Shown: positions 21,924 to 34,241 of the stretch, one piece after another
Numbering within the stretch: position 1 is the stretch's first letter
Layout: the number at the start of each line of letters is the position of its first letter
Assembly: GCA_029204225.1 (NCBI GenBank)
Contig: MU833425.1
Span: forward strand, 1 to 56,562
DNA: 56,562 nt
Source of the DNA: Diphasiastrum complanatum
Taxonomy: Eukaryota > Streptophyta > Lycopodiopsida > Lycopodiales > Lycopodiaceae
Direction: 5' to 3'
Notes under the pieces: model-generated
Database searches by the model: none
What the model was told of the DNA's origin: nothing
Seen by the model: only the letters and a program-made list of their open reading frames with translations
Translations under genes and position numbers: made by a program

Positions 21924-22577
21924 TATGAAGAATAATTAGATCACTAAGATCCAATATTTCCCTTTGATCTTTGGTTATGAATGACAACACATCTAGTACC
22001 ATTGACAATGTAGAAATCTAACATCTACTACACATACAAGATGAATATCTTGATCAAACATCAAATATACGATATAATGAAGTCGTTGTCCATACAATAA
22101 CATTAAGGTACAATAATTGTATTTCACGTGTGGATCCAATAATCAACATACAATTGCATTCTACACACAAAATTGCAAGATATCAACACTATAATGCAAA
22201 AATGGATATATGAACCCAAATAGAACTCATGTATAAGCATGAATGAGAGATATATATACCCTCTTCCCATGTTTGTAAACTATTTATAATAGGTCCTTGA
22301 CCTATTTGGATGTCCTTCTCCAAGCTTATCAACAATAGAGAACTTCTAGAACTATTCCAAGCCCTAGATGTAAATGGACTAGATTCAATGTACCAGATAT
22401 TCAAATTTGAATATTCCCAAACTCAACCTACTTCCTTTCCCACACTTTTTAAAAGTGGTAATTCAAATGAACTTAGACTAAAATAACTTTAGAAATTTTA
22501 TCTCTAAGTCTAAAATGCATATTGGCCTATATTGCCAAATGAACTAAACATGACTAAACTAGTTGATATTTCTCACA
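21924..22577 (-). mobile_element. E3: E1-family 3' LTR, antisense
   Basis: Read on the minus strand it begins TGTGAGAAATATCAACTAG at 22577 and ends near 21924, closely following the E1 LTR but more diverged. The adjacent internal sequence on the right, in complement, ends AGTTGAAGAGGGAG, the same polypurine tract as E1. CACGTG occurs at 22125-22130. Confidence 0.85.
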
Positions 22578-23605
22578 CTCCCTCTTCAACTATTTTTAAC
22601 ATAGTTTTGACCATACTACTTTGATCCAACGTTAGGATGACCTCCATCCTAATTATAGACCTCCTTTCTAAGGTTTTAAATTAGCTTTCACAATTGATAT
22701 AGAGAATAGCGTCCAAATTGGATGCTTCATTATTTCTTACATCAATTTTACACATCAAGATGTAACTACAACATGAAGAACCAAATAGAATGGAAATGAA
22801 AAGATTCCACCATGCTTTCAACTATGAACTCTCTGGAAAATAACAGCAACTAGATAATAAATGTGAGTAATCAACAAATGCTTCTCCATCCTTGTCCTTT
22901 CTTGATATGTCTCCACCAAAAAACTCCATGAATGAGCCTTTATCTCCATCTTGCCATAAGATATCATCAAAACTTGGAAATCCATGAGTAAGAGAGTACA
23001 ATAATGATGCTAATCTAGCTCCATATGACTCCATATAACTAGTATGTGACATTAGTCCTTTTTCAAGATCCACTTTACACAAGCAAATGACCATAGATTC
23101 ACCAAAAATTCACAATCTCCAAGCATTGGCACCCTATAGTTCAAACCTTGAGAACTTAGGCATGAATGAGTGATATAATGAACCTCCACTAGCTTCATTT
23201 TCATCAGCAAAACCAGCCAAGAATTGCTAGTAAAACTTCAACATCAAAATGATGTAAAACAATGTAGCTAGTTTCACCATATCTAGACAATTTGCACACA
23301 TCCACATGAAATTGCTCAAACATGAGATAGAACAAGTCAAGTAAACTTGAACAACACTTCCTTTCTGTTTCTTTGACCTTAATTGGGTCTTCAAGCACCA
23401 TATAGATCCATAACATCTTTGCCATTTGGCTCTCCTTTGATGTTCTTGTCTAGCTCCAAATTGCCAACTTCTCTTTTCTCTTGTTGAAGCCCTTTGAGAC
23501 CAACCTCTTGATATTTCTCTTGACCATCAAAGATATGAATATCCTCTGACCTAAACCTCTGAAAATACTCCCTCTCAAACATATGATTCAGATCCAACAA
23601 GATCT
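22578..23605 (-). pseudogene. E3 internal module without RT or RNase H
   Basis: Minus strand, from about 23605 down to the polypurine tract. It carries the module seen in E1 at 14.4-15.3 kb: LELDKNIKGEPNGKDVMDL, then FHVDVCKLSRYGETSYI, then MVICLCKVDLEKGL and ESYGARLASLLYSLTHGFP. Unlike E1 it has no RNase H, since the module runs directly into the polypurine tract. The leading part is longer than in E1, which shows deletions. It is cut at about 23605 where copia X begins. E3 thus looks like the simpler non-autonomous form of the family. Confidence 0.72.
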
Positions 23606-23927
23606 CATCAATGCTTGATCTCGTGCACCATCAGTTCACAACCAGCTACACTCCACAACAGAATGGCATAGTTGAACGAAAAAATCGAACATTTTTGGAA
23701 GCTGCACAATCCATGACAATCAATGCTCAGTTACCCAAGAAATTTTAGGTTGAAGCAATTTCTACAGCCTGCTATTTGCAAAATTATTCTAGCACAAAGA
23801 CAGTCGACTCCAAAACTCTGTTTGAAGCCTACTATGGTTACAAACCAAGCCTTAAACACTTTCGTGTGTTCGGATGTCTCTGCTATGTTCAAATAGCGTC
23901 TGATTTGAGAAAGAAACTTGAGCTAGT
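23606..23927 (+). pseudogene. Copia X: integrase C-terminal part (segment 1)
   Basis: Plus-strand frame reading HHQFTTSYTPQQNGIVERKN, which is the copia integrase block with catalytic Glu, then ACYLQNYSSTKT, LFEAYYGYKPSLKHFRVFGC and DLRKKLE. One TAG interrupts it (after LPKKF). The 5' half of X is missing; antisense E3 occupies that side. X resumes at 28103 with FVGYSTSHKAYRIYD, the next motif of the same protein, so E2 sits within X. Confidence 0.85.
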
Positions 23928-24609
23928 TGTTAAAAATTCACAATTCTAGCTTGACTAGTTTTGGTCATATGACTTGTAAATAGTTAGATGGTCATGATGT
24001 GGCTTGTCACACGTGACAAATAGCATAGGATTCCATTCATAAGGATGTTCTCAAGTAGACCTAAGTGTTAGAACCTTTGGAATGAGTCCAAATTATGCTT
24101 AGATACAAGGGAGAAAAAATAGGAGCTATTTTTGGTAATTTTTGCATTGTTGAGGGATCTCCAAGATTCCAACCCTAACTTGGTAGGGATGAAAGATCCA
24201 CCAAAATTAGCATTAGGGATAGGTTTAGGGCTACTCATACCTGCCCAAAACCGTGATGGATCATGTATATATAGGTGATGATATCTCACCAAAATCAATC
24301 AAGCAATTTCATGTTTTTTCTCTCATAATGGTGCAATTGCTCTCTATGTTCATAATTGTTTGAGTACTTGTGATTACTAATGATTATAGGATTGAATGTA
24401 GGTCTGGTGTACAGTACTCAGACTGTGGGAGGCCGTACTTTCACACGTGTGAAGCCTTCTTCAAGGATTTGGGCCATTTAGTGAGGTTCAAGCATAGATT
24501 TTTGATGGATTTTGATGGTTCAACTTGTGCTAATCTTATGAAATCATAATCTATTGTTTCCCTCATCATTTCAAGTGTTTTAGGATCCTTATTTGCTGTA
24601 ATTTTTACA
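23928..24609 (+). mobile_element. E2 copia element, 5' LTR
   Basis: Begins TGTTAAAAATT and ends AATTTTTACA (imperfect terminal inverted repeat), 682 bases. The perfect 14-base palindrome TTCACACGTGTGAA is at 24440-24453, preceded by GTACAGTACT and GGCCGTAC. A TATATATA box is at 24266-24273. Followed directly by a primer site. Confidence 0.9.
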
Positions 24610-24621
24610 TGGTATCAGAGC
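24610..24621 (+). promoter_or_regulatory. E2 primer binding site
   Basis: TGGTATCAGAGC abuts the LTR end; initiator tRNA-Met type, as in E1. Confidence 0.9.
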
Positions 24622-24998
24622 CTAAAGGCTGAAATGAGCTAAATCCTTGGTTTTCATTCAATTTGATCACAAGTTTTGATCTAAATCTTGTGTAGATTGG
24701 ATCTTAGCATCTAGTATTGATTCTAGAACTCAAAGTGAGTCAAATACATTGGAGATTGGGAAGCTTTAATGTTCTTTATAGAAAGAGGGGCAATTCTACT
24801 AGTATTGTCTACTTCAATCAAGCAAGTGCATTGTTTCTAGTATTCTATGATTTGATTTTGTTAGAGATCATTCTTAGATCTTTATAGGAAGTCTATTACT
24901 GATCTTTTCAGGTCCCTAAGAAGTGGGATAAGGTAGACCTTCAATCAAATCAATAGAAGTAACTTTCATTTGTGTCAAGTCCTTGATTAGGAGACTAG
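24622..24998 (+). other. E2 untranslated leader
   Basis: About 380 bases between primer site and gag ATG with no long frame. Confidence 0.6.
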
Positions 24999-27900
24999 AT
25001 GGCATCTATAAATGCATATCTTTTGGATACTAATGAAAGGCTCAACAAAACTAACTATTCCATATGGAAAGTTAGAATGGAATCTATCATGATCATGCAA
25101 GATCTGATGGAAATTGTAAATGGTAAGGAGGGTGAACCTATTCATCCTCAAGAAAAAGCCAAATACATCAAGAGGTGCAATGTTGCACTACATTGCATAA
25201 AAATGAATGTTGCAAATGAACTCTTAAGAGAGGTAGGAGATTGCACTTCAGCTCAAGATGCTTGGGAGACTTTGCAAAAGGTCTATGAATCCAAGAACCA
25301 AACTAGAATGTTAGCTTTGAAGAATCAAATCTATAGAAGCTATCAAAAGAAAGGAGAGAGTGCACATACTTTTGTCCTAAGAGTAAAAGAATTGAACAAA
25401 GAGCTAGCCTTTATAGGTGAACCTATCAAGGATGAAGAGCTTGTTCAACTCATATTGAATGGACTAAGCTTTGAATTTGACAATTTGGTTCAGGGATATG
25501 CAATTATGGGTAAGCTACCCATACTTGAAGAACTCCAAGGCACGCTCATGGCCGAGGAATCAAGAAGGAGCCAAATGCAAGAGAGGATGGATAGGCTTTC
25601 CATCCAAGGTGGAGATGACCAAGCTCTCTTCACCAAAGGCAAAGGATCAACATTCAAGAAGTCTACAAAGCTTGAGGATCAAGAAGGACCCCCAAAGGCA
25701 TCTCCATCAACCACCAAAGTCAAGAAGGACAAATCAAAGGTGAAGTGCTACTATTGTAGCAAGATGGGGCATTATGCCTCGGAATGCTTCAAGAGGAAGC
25801 AAGATCAAAGCCAAGACAACATGAGCAAAGAGGAGGAGGAGGAGAGTTCACGTGAGGACTCTCTCATGATGTCCATATTTTCTTCAACAAGCTTCAAAGG
25901 AGAAGATCCTTGGTGGATTGACTCGGGTGCTAGTTCACACATGACTAGTAAAAGGGAGTTTTTCTCTTCTCTCTTATCTTATGATGGACCTATAAAGTCT
26001 ACCTATACAGCAAATGATGAAGCTTGTAAGATTGAAGGAGTTGGTAGCATTCCCCTTTGCTTAGGATCTTCCAAAAAGATCAACATAGAAGGTGTTTTGT
26101 ACATTCCTACAATAACAAAGAATCTACTAAGTGTTGGCCAAATGGTAGACAATGGTTTCAATGTTGACTTTGCTTCAAATGAATGTTTCATCAAGAAGAA
26201 GGGTAAGATAGTGGCTAAGGGCACTAGACTTGGCAAACTTTATAAGCTGGATGCATTTGTGGATACTAATGTTGTCATGTTGGCCGAGAAGAGCAAGATA
26301 TCTACCTTTACTTTATGGCACAAAAGACTTGGACATGTCAACTCGGGTTCCATGGAGGCTATGATCAAGGAGGAGTATGCTTTAGGCCTACCAAGGTCTA
26401 TTGGGAAGGAAGACAAGGTTTGTGAAGCTTGTGCCTTATCCAAGGCACATAAGAAGGTGTTTCCTAAATCCATCACAAAGTCATCTCATCCTCTTGAACT
26501 CATACACTCGGATGTGCACATTGCTAGCACCAAATCTAATGGAGGTTCATCCATGTTTTTAACCTTCATTGATGACTACTCAAGATATTGTTGGGTGTTC
26601 TTACTTTCCTTCAAGTCTCAAGTATTTGATACTTTTGTAAAGTTCAAGTTGTTTGTGGAAAAGCATCATAATCATAGCATCAAGATTCTTAGAAGTGACA
26701 ATGGTGGAGAATTCATCTCCAATGAGTTCAAGGCCTTTTGTGAGGAGGAAGGGATCAAGAAAGAGACTTCTTGTCCTTACACTCCTCAACAAAATGGAGT
26801 TGCTGAAAGAAGGAATAGAACATTATGTGAATGTTCTAAGGCTTTAAGATTAGATGCTTGTTTGCCCAAATCCTTTTGGGGTGAGTCTCTTGTATGTGTG
26901 CAAACTACTTGATGAATAGGGTGTCTTGCAAAGCAATTGAAGGCAAAACTCCATATGAGATGTTGTATGGAAAGAAACCCAATCTTAATCACTTGAAAGT
27001 TTTTGGGTGTATATGTTATGTGCATGTGCCATTGGAAACAAGAACCAAGGAGGATCCATCTTCCACAAGAGGGATCATGCTTGGATATGCAAGCTCAAGC
27101 AAGGGCTACAAAGTCTATCTCCCATCCTTGAAAAAATTTGTTGTTTCAAGGGATGTCATCTTTGATGAACATCATATGCATATGCTTGAAGAAGGCTCAA
27201 GTGCTCCAACAATCAAGAAGAAGATGGCCGAGGAGCAAGATCTTGGTTTTGAGGAGGAGCTCATGGAGGAGCAAGCACCAAACCCACCTATCACACCAAG
27301 GAGATCTTCAAGGGCAAAAGTGGAGCCATCAAGGCTCACATATCAAGGCAAAGGACAGCAAGTTGAGGGTATATCATCCACTTCTTATGCTTTATCTAGT
27401 TTTGAAGAACCGTCTAATGTTGAAGATGCATTGAACTCCAAAGAATGGTATAAAGCTATGTTGGATGAGTATGATGCCTTGATTGAGAATGAAACTTGGT
27501 TGCTTGTTGAGAGACCTCAAAGGAATGTAATAGGATGCAAGTGGGTCTTCAAGCTTAAGTTGAATGCAAATGGGAGTGTTAACAAACATAAAGCAAGATT
27601 AGTTGCAAAAGGTTATGCTCAAGAGAGAGGGATAGACTATGAGGAAACTTTTGCACCCGTGGCCAAGATGGTCACAATAAGACTAATCATTGCACTTGCA
27701 TCACATTTTGGATGGATTCTATGTCAAATGGATGTCTCTAATGCTTTCTTGAATGGTTTTTTGGAAGAGGATATCTATATGGAGCAGCCACAAGGGTTCA
27801 TCAAGCATGGAATGGAGAACAAAGTATGCCATCTCCAAAGAAGCATCTATGGCTTGAAGCAAGCCTCGAGATCTTGGAATTCAAGACTACATTGCTATCT

Positions 27901-28102
27901 TATTTCACTTTCTTTTGTTCAAAGTGAATATGATCCCACTCTTTACATTAAGTTTGATGATGTTGGTATTGTACTTTTACTCATTTATGTAGATGACATC
28001 ATCATTAGTGGAAATAGTGTTGATGGTATTGAAAAAATCAAAATAGATCTATCCTTAGAGTTCAAGATGGTAGATCTAGGGTGTCTTCACTTCATCTTGT
28101 AG
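24999..28102 (+). pseudogene. E2 gag-protease-integrase-RT polyprotein, one frameshift, 3' truncated
   Basis: Frame 1 (24999-26912) holds gag (TNYSIWKVRMESI), zinc knuckle CYYCSKMGHYASEC, protease WWIDSGASSHMT, integrase HHCC (WHKRLGHV, CEACALSK) and the DDE core (HSDVH, RSDNGGEFIS, ERRNRT). Frame 2 (26894-28102) continues with integrase C-terminus (GKTPYEMLYGKKP), linker (PRRSSRA, LTYQGKGQ) and RT: WVFKLKLNANGSVNKHKARL, KGYAQERGIDYEETFAPVA, QMDVSNAFLNG, YGLKQASRSW and YVDDIIISGN. The shift lies near 26895-26900, where TGTGTG appears to carry one extra TG. All catalytic residues seen are intact. The frame ends at LGCLHFIL, just before RNase H. RNase H, polypurine tract and 3' LTR are missing, and copia X resumes at 28103. 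Confidence 0.93.
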
Positions 28103-29756
28103 GTATTTTTCGTTGGCTATTCAACATCACATAAAGCATATCGCATTTATGATGATGAAAGAGGTCAAATCTCAGTCAGCCAAGATTTTGTCTTTCTTGA
28201 AGAAATTTTTTATGATTTTAAGTAGAAGCAGCAAATGCAGGAGATTGTTCCAACAACTCCAGTCACCGTCGATAGGCCCAAACCTATGATTGTTCAACCA
28301 CAAGCTGAAGATATCCCTGTCATTCACCCAGAAGAGACGTCTACTCAAGAACCTGCAATTCGAAGATCTACACGACACTGACAACAATCTCATCGTTCCA
28401 TCCCTCAGGCGTTTATCAGTCATGATGAACTGCCTCTGTTGTAAAAGCATTATCAATGTTAGATGTGGACAAATGGAAAGTTGCCATGGACGCTGAGTAC
28501 CATTCATTCATGAAGAACAAGACTTGGAGTGTTGTTAATCCTCCTGCAAGTATAAAACCTATTGACTCTAAGTGGATATTCAAGCTAAAGCTTAAGCCAT
28601 ATAGATCTATATCCAAATGAAAAGCTCGTTAAGTGGTTAAAGGATATGAGCAAGTATATGGAATAGATTACACTAACACTTTCAGTCTAGTGGTTAAGCA
28701 TCAATCTATTCGCACCTTGATGGGTATAGTTGCTGCAGAAGATCCAAACATTCACCAGATGGATATCCAGACAACATTCCTTCACGGATACATACAAGAA
28801 GAAATATTCATTTATCAACCATAAGGTTACATCCTTCAAGTCCAAGAACATTTGGTATGGAAACTGCATAAGGCACTTTATGGCCTCAAGCAAGCTCCTA
28901 TGGCCTAGTATAAAAGAATTAGTCACTTCTTGTTGTAGCTGAATTTTACTTCTTGCTCCGCATACTCAAATGTATATCTCAAGTGTAAAGGGCCAAGCTA
29001 TGTCATAATAGTATTATATGTCGATGATTCTTTAATCATCAACAATTCAATCAGTTTTTACTTGAAACCAAATCTTTGCTTTTAAATGAATTTGATATGA
29101 CTGATTTAGGCCTAGTTCATTACTTACTTGGTATGGAGATCGCCAGAGATCGTGCAAGCAAAAGTATCGCTATAAGCCAAGAATCCTACTTAACCAATGT
29201 ACTTCGCAGATATGGCACGGTTGACTATAAGTCGATAGATTCTCCCATGGATCCAAGATCCAAGCTATCAAAAGACATGTGTCCCAAAACTCAAGCAGAA
29301 CAACAAGAAATGTGCAGATACCCTTATCAGTCAATAATCGGGTCTATAATGTACTCTATGGTCTACACATGACCTCATCTAGCATATGCATTAAGCACAC
29401 TATCTCAATACATGTCCAATCCAGGCTTACAACATTGGAAAGGCTCTACAAAGAGTACTGAAGTACATTCAAGCTATGAAGCACTATGCTTTGTGCTACA
29501 ATGGTAATACAGAAGCTACACTTTCATTAGTCACTTATTCATATATATATTGGGCAGGAGACATGGACACCAAAAAGTCCACATCACGTTCTATTTGTTT
29601 CCTTGTAGGAGGACCCATTTCATGGAACAACAAAATGCAGAAATGCATTTCGTTGTCCTCAACAAAATCTAAATATGTTGTGGCTACATTAGCAGTGAAG
29701 GAGATTATTTGGCTCAGAAGGTTGCTACAAGATCTACAATTTCCATAGATCGGTTC
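28103..29756 (+). pseudogene. Copia X: integrase tail, linker, RT and RNase H start (segment 2)
   Basis: Continues the frame interrupted at 23927: FVGYSTSHKAYRIYDDERGQ, then RT with WSVVNPPASIKPIDSKWIFK, YGIDYTNTFSLVVKH, QMDIQTTFLHGYIQEE, LHKALYGLKQAP and VLYVDDSLIIN. Next come FDMTDLGLVHYLLGMEIARD and the RNase H entry (SSTKSKYVVATLAVKEIIWL, where the canonical motif is SSxEAEY). Many stops and shifts, e.g. TAG after IYQP and TAA at 28929. The AEY Glu is replaced by Lys (KSKY). It stops at 29756, where the Y1 LTR starts. Confidence 0.85.
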
Positions 29757-30662
29757 TGAAGAAACAAAATGCTTCTGTTTACAAAGCCTTGCTAGCTTTC
29801 AGCCCTCTACCTGATGAAAATGTTCGCGAACACGAAAGTCAAGAGACACGAAGCACGAAAGATTCGCGAACACTTGACGGGAAGACACGAACGCGAAAGA
29901 TTTGCGAACGAGAATCTTTTGCGGCCTAGCACAAAAAGTCAAACGATGGAAACGAAACCAATGATGCAACACGAAAATGTCATGAAACCTTTTCTACGCT
30001 CATGCTCCAAAGAGTACCACCAAGATCATCCAAGTACCCAGAAGTACAGATGTCTGATCTGATGGCATGACATCAACGGATACACTCTAAGTCGTGGCTA
30101 ATCTGCCACTCTTGTAATTTTCTTATTAGTTGTAGGCTTAATTACTCTAATCTAAAAGTTATACAGAGCGACTATATACTTACTAGATGATACTTGATCA
30201 ATATGCAGATATAGAAAACTGTTTGATGCTAGTAAGCAATTAAGACAAAAATTCAGAATACATGTCCACCTGTGTGCAAGACAATTATGTTTAGGATCTG
30301 AAGATCCAACAGTCCGCTAGTAAGCGAGACAATCACTCATGAGAGAAATGTATTTCTCTCACGCCAACGCATTGCGTGGATCTACATGCAGTGCTTGAAG
30401 AATCAGAGAGAAAACTAATAGATGATCTTGCAGTTGTTGTGCACATGTCATTTTTATACTGTATGATCTTGAATGCAAATGTGTCTGTTGTTATTCATGT
30501 GTCTAATTCTCTCATTCATTTAATTCTGCACATTGGTTGAAACTTTGTTGAATGCTATATTAATTTATAAACGTAGATCAGCAGTGCCTAACTACATTCT
30601 GGAGGACTGTAGGAGTGATTCAGCTGGCAGTGTCTAGTGATCGCATCTGAACTCCATCCGAA
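29757..30662 (+). mobile_element. Copia Y, copy 1: 5' LTR (lacks its last ~115 bp)
   Basis: Begins TGAAGAAACAAAA and is collinear with Y2 (33048), Y3 (36768) and Y4 (40023). It contains GTTCGCGAAC (29822-29831) and further TTCGCGAA/TTTGCGAA words to about 29910. It ends at AACTCCATCCG and passes directly into integrase, so the LTR end, primer site, gag and protease are deleted. Confidence 0.82.
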
Positions 30663-33047
30663 AGATGTACAAACAACAAAGTGAAACAGATCTGGACATA
30701 TCAAGGTGGTGAATACATCTCGAATCGCTTTACTGACTTCTGCAATGATCGTGGCATCATTCACAGAAGGACTGCAGCCTACACACCATAGCACAACGGT
30801 GTTGCAGAAAGAAAGAACAGGACCTTGATGGAAGCAGCCAGATGCATGATGGCCTACTCGAAGGCTCCAAGGGTACTATGGACTGAAGCAATACCTATAG
30901 CCTCATACATCTAGAACAAGACAGAGAGGTCTGGTGTCCCTCACATGACACCACACGAACTATGGTGGGGTAGAAAGCCCAACCTGTCTCACGTTAGAAT
31001 CTTTGGTTGTGCAGCTTATGCACATATTCCTGATAAGCTTCGAAAGAAGCTTGATGAAAAAGCCGAGCAGGGATTTTTGGTAGGTTATGACAACAATTTG
31101 TCATACTAAATGGTCTACAGGCCAGACACGAACACTGTGAAAACAGTGAGAGATGTTAGATTTGATGAGAGCAGGACAATGGCCAATGACGATCCTGTCA
31201 GCTATGAAGTTCTAGAGAGACAGTACTATGACCTGCCACCAGTGACAGAGGGGGCAGAGGACAAACACAAAAACAATGATTTTTGAGTCGTCTCCCATTC
31301 GAGTGACGAATTAGAAGACGAAAGATTCGAGAGGCAGCCCATTGCTACAAATCCTGTAAACCAAGATGGTTCCGGACCTAGCAGAGCAAACAAAGGCAAA
31401 GGCATTGTTGTCCAAGGAGGTCGACAAGACCACGAAGAGCGCCAACAAGATATGTGCTAGGCAGCTCCGCTTTTACATCAGAGGAGTTCTACGGATTCAG
31501 TGATGAACCACAGACTTTTGAGAAAGCGATTGAATGTCTAGAGAAGGACAAATGGATCCAGGCCATGAACGAAGAGATGGAATCCATGAGGAAGAACGAG
31601 GTATGGACGTTGCAGCCATTACCACATAAGCACAAGACTGTCAAATGCAAATGGGTGTTCAAGATCAAATACGGACCAGATGGAAATGTGTCAAAATACA
31701 AGGTGAGACTGGTAGCAAAGGAATTCTCTCAGAGATATGGTATTGACTACTCTGAAACCTTCTCTCTTGTTGTCAAACATTCGTCCCTACATCTATTATT
31801 TGCATATGCAGTAGCTTATGACCTCAGGATCCACATTGTGGATGAGAAGACAGCCTTCTTGCATGGCGAATTAGACGAAGAGGTCTATATGGATCAACCC
31901 CCAGGATTTGTCTCGCATTCACTTCCTGACTATGCATGCAGAATGCATAGAAGTATCTACAGTTTGAAACAATCAGCTCGACAATGGTACAAGAAAAAGG
32001 ATCAAGCCCTGAAATCATTAGGATTCAAGCCACTGTTGGCTTATTCTAGTGTATATGTCAGAGTTACAGATGCACAGATCGTCATTGTGGCTGTATATGT
32101 GGACAACACTTTGATACTTTGCAGGAGTGACCAAGTAATTGCTGAAGGGAAAGGAGACATCTCGAAATATTTCGAGATCGTGGATCTGGGAGAAGCCAGG
32201 TGTTACCTTTGGCTTGCATATTGAAAGGGACTACGAGGGAGGTAAGTTATACCTTCACCAATCTAGATACACCCAGAAGATCCTAGAGGATTTTGGGATG
32301 CTGAACTGCAAAGGAGCGATACTCCAATGGTCATAGGGACGGTGCTGACAAGTGACGATTGTCCGAAGACTGAGGAAGAGAGAGAACAGATGCAGCTCAC
32401 ACCTTACAGGAAGCTGATAGAATCACTGATGTACCTTGTAGACAACACACGCCTTGACATCGCTTATGTAGTGATCAGGATGAGCCAATTCTGCATGAAT
32501 CCAGGCTCGACACATTGGAAGATTGCAAAATGAATTTTGCAATATTTTCAATAAACGAGGGACTATGGCTTGTGTTATTGTAGTGATGCAGGTTTCAAAA
32601 TGCTTTTCTACATTATGCTAGCTGGGCATCCCTTAAGGACGTCTGTAAAAGTGTCTCAGGAGGATGCACCATCGCATCAGGAGTAGCAGTTCTCTGGGTC
32701 ATCCTGCAAAGCAGAGTACGTTGCAGCAGCAAAGATGGCCAATGAGATAATCTGGCTGAGGCAGTTTTTGGATAAATTGGGCAAAACAAGGAGAGAGTTT
32801 CTAGTCTTCCAGATGAATAACACCTCTTCAATACATCTGACGAAAAATCTCATGTTCCATTCCAGAACAGCATATTGCGATCAAGTATCACTTGATCAGG
32901 GATCTAATTGAAAAGAAGATGTTGCAGACCACCTTCATCGGAAGGACATGGTTGTTCACATCTTCACCAAAGCCCTGAACAAAGGACTTTTTGAGAGATA
33001 GAGGAGCAGTCTCGGGATCGTAAAACTATCATGCTTTGAGAGGGAGC
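30663..33047 (+). pseudogene. Copia Y polyprotein: integrase, RT, RNase H (broken)
   Basis: From 30690 the plus strand reads YQGGEYISNRFTDFCNDRGI and HNGVAERKNRTLMEAARCM (integrase), PHELWWGRKPNLSHVRIFGC and KLRKKLDEKAEQGFLVGYD. RT is in the 256-codon frame 31454-32224: WVFKIKYGPDGNVSKYKVRL, YGIDYSETFSLVVKH, DEKTAFLHGELDEEVYMDQP, YSLKQSARQWY and AVYVDNTLILC, where the second Asp of YVDD reads Asn. RNase H scraps continue (32139-33040), ending IAIKYHLIRDLIEKK and the polypurine stretch GAGAGGGAGC. Frameshifts at about 32200 and 32330 and numerous stops make it non-functional. Confidence 0.88.
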
Positions 33048-33900
33048 TGAAGAAACAAAACATTTCTGTTTACAAAGCCTTGCTAGCTTTCAACCCTCTA
33101 CCTGACGAAAATGTTTGCGAACACGAAAGTCAAGAGACACGAAGCACGAAGGATTTGCGAACACTTGACGAGAAGACACGAACGTGAAAGATTCGTGAAA
33201 GAGAATCTTTTGCTGCCCAGCATGGAAAGTTAGATAATGGAAACGAAACCAACGACGTGACACAAAAATGTCACGAAACCTTTTCTGTCCTCACGCTCCA
33301 AAGAGTACCACCAAGATCATCCAAGTACCCATAAGTACAGATGTCTGATCTGATGGCATGACGTCATCAAATACACTCTAAGTCGTGGCTAATCTGTCAC
33401 TCTTGTAATTTTCTTATTAGTTGTAGGCTTGATTACTCTAATCTAAAAGTTACACAGAGCGACTATATACTTACAGATGATACTTGATCAATATGCAGAT
33501 ACAGAAAACTGTCTGCTGCTAGTACGCAATCAAGACAAAAATACAGAATACATGTCCGCCTGCGTGCGAGACAATTATGTCTAGGATCTGAAGACCCAAC
33601 AATCCGCTAGTAAGCAAGACAATCACTCATGAGAGAATTGTATTTCTCTCACGCCAACGCACTGCATGGATCTACATGCAGTGCTTGAAGAATCAGAGAG
33701 AAAACTAATAGATGATCTTGTAGCCATTTGTGCACATGTCATTTTTATACTGTATAATCTTGAATGCAAATGTGTCTGCTATTTGTTGAATGCTATATTA
33801 ATTTATAAATGTAGATCAGCAGTGCCTGACTATATTCTGGAGGACTGTAGGAGTGATTCAGCTGGCAATGTCTAGCAATCGCATCTGAACTCCATCCAAA
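33048..33900 (+). mobile_element. Copia Y, copy 2: 3' LTR
   Basis: Preceded by GAGAGGGAGC and beginning TGAAGAAACAAAACA. Collinear with Y1 down to AACTCCATCCAAA. Several CpG of the TTCGCGAA words have become TG/CA (for example GTTTGCGAAC near 33114). The true 3' end and target duplication could not be fixed; about 35 unassigned bases separate it from the resuming X sequence. Confidence 0.82.
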
Positions 33901-34241
33901 TTGCATTGAATCATTGGCTTTGCCTTCTTGACTATTTCACTTTCACGACTGTGACTGCATATTTGTCATCAGGTCCAACTATACTCCAATGCAACAATCA
34001 GAGTTGCATAGCTCTATCTCTAAACCCACGAACTCATACAAGAACTAAGTATATAGAAGCTCAATTCCATTTTCTTAGAGCGAAAGTTTAGAATAAAGAT
34101 GTTATACTAAGTTATTGTCATATAGACAGAATGTTGGCTGACATTTTGACAAAGAATTGTCAAGAGATAAACATTCTACTTTAGTAGATATATTAAAACT
34201 CAATTTTAGTTCAGATTCATAGTAGTAAGCTTAAGGGAGAG
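33901..34241 (+). pseudogene. Copia X: RNase H C-terminal part (segment 3)
   Basis: Resumes X after Y: GPTILQCNNQSCIALSLNP (catalytic Asp position reads Asn in CNNQS; canonical CDNQS), then HTRTKYIEAQFHFLR and, after a stop, CHIDRMLADILTKN. Just before the LTR is a polypurine tract, AAGGGAGAG. Together with 23606-23927 and 28103-29756 this makes X one element split by E2 and Y. Confidence 0.85.
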
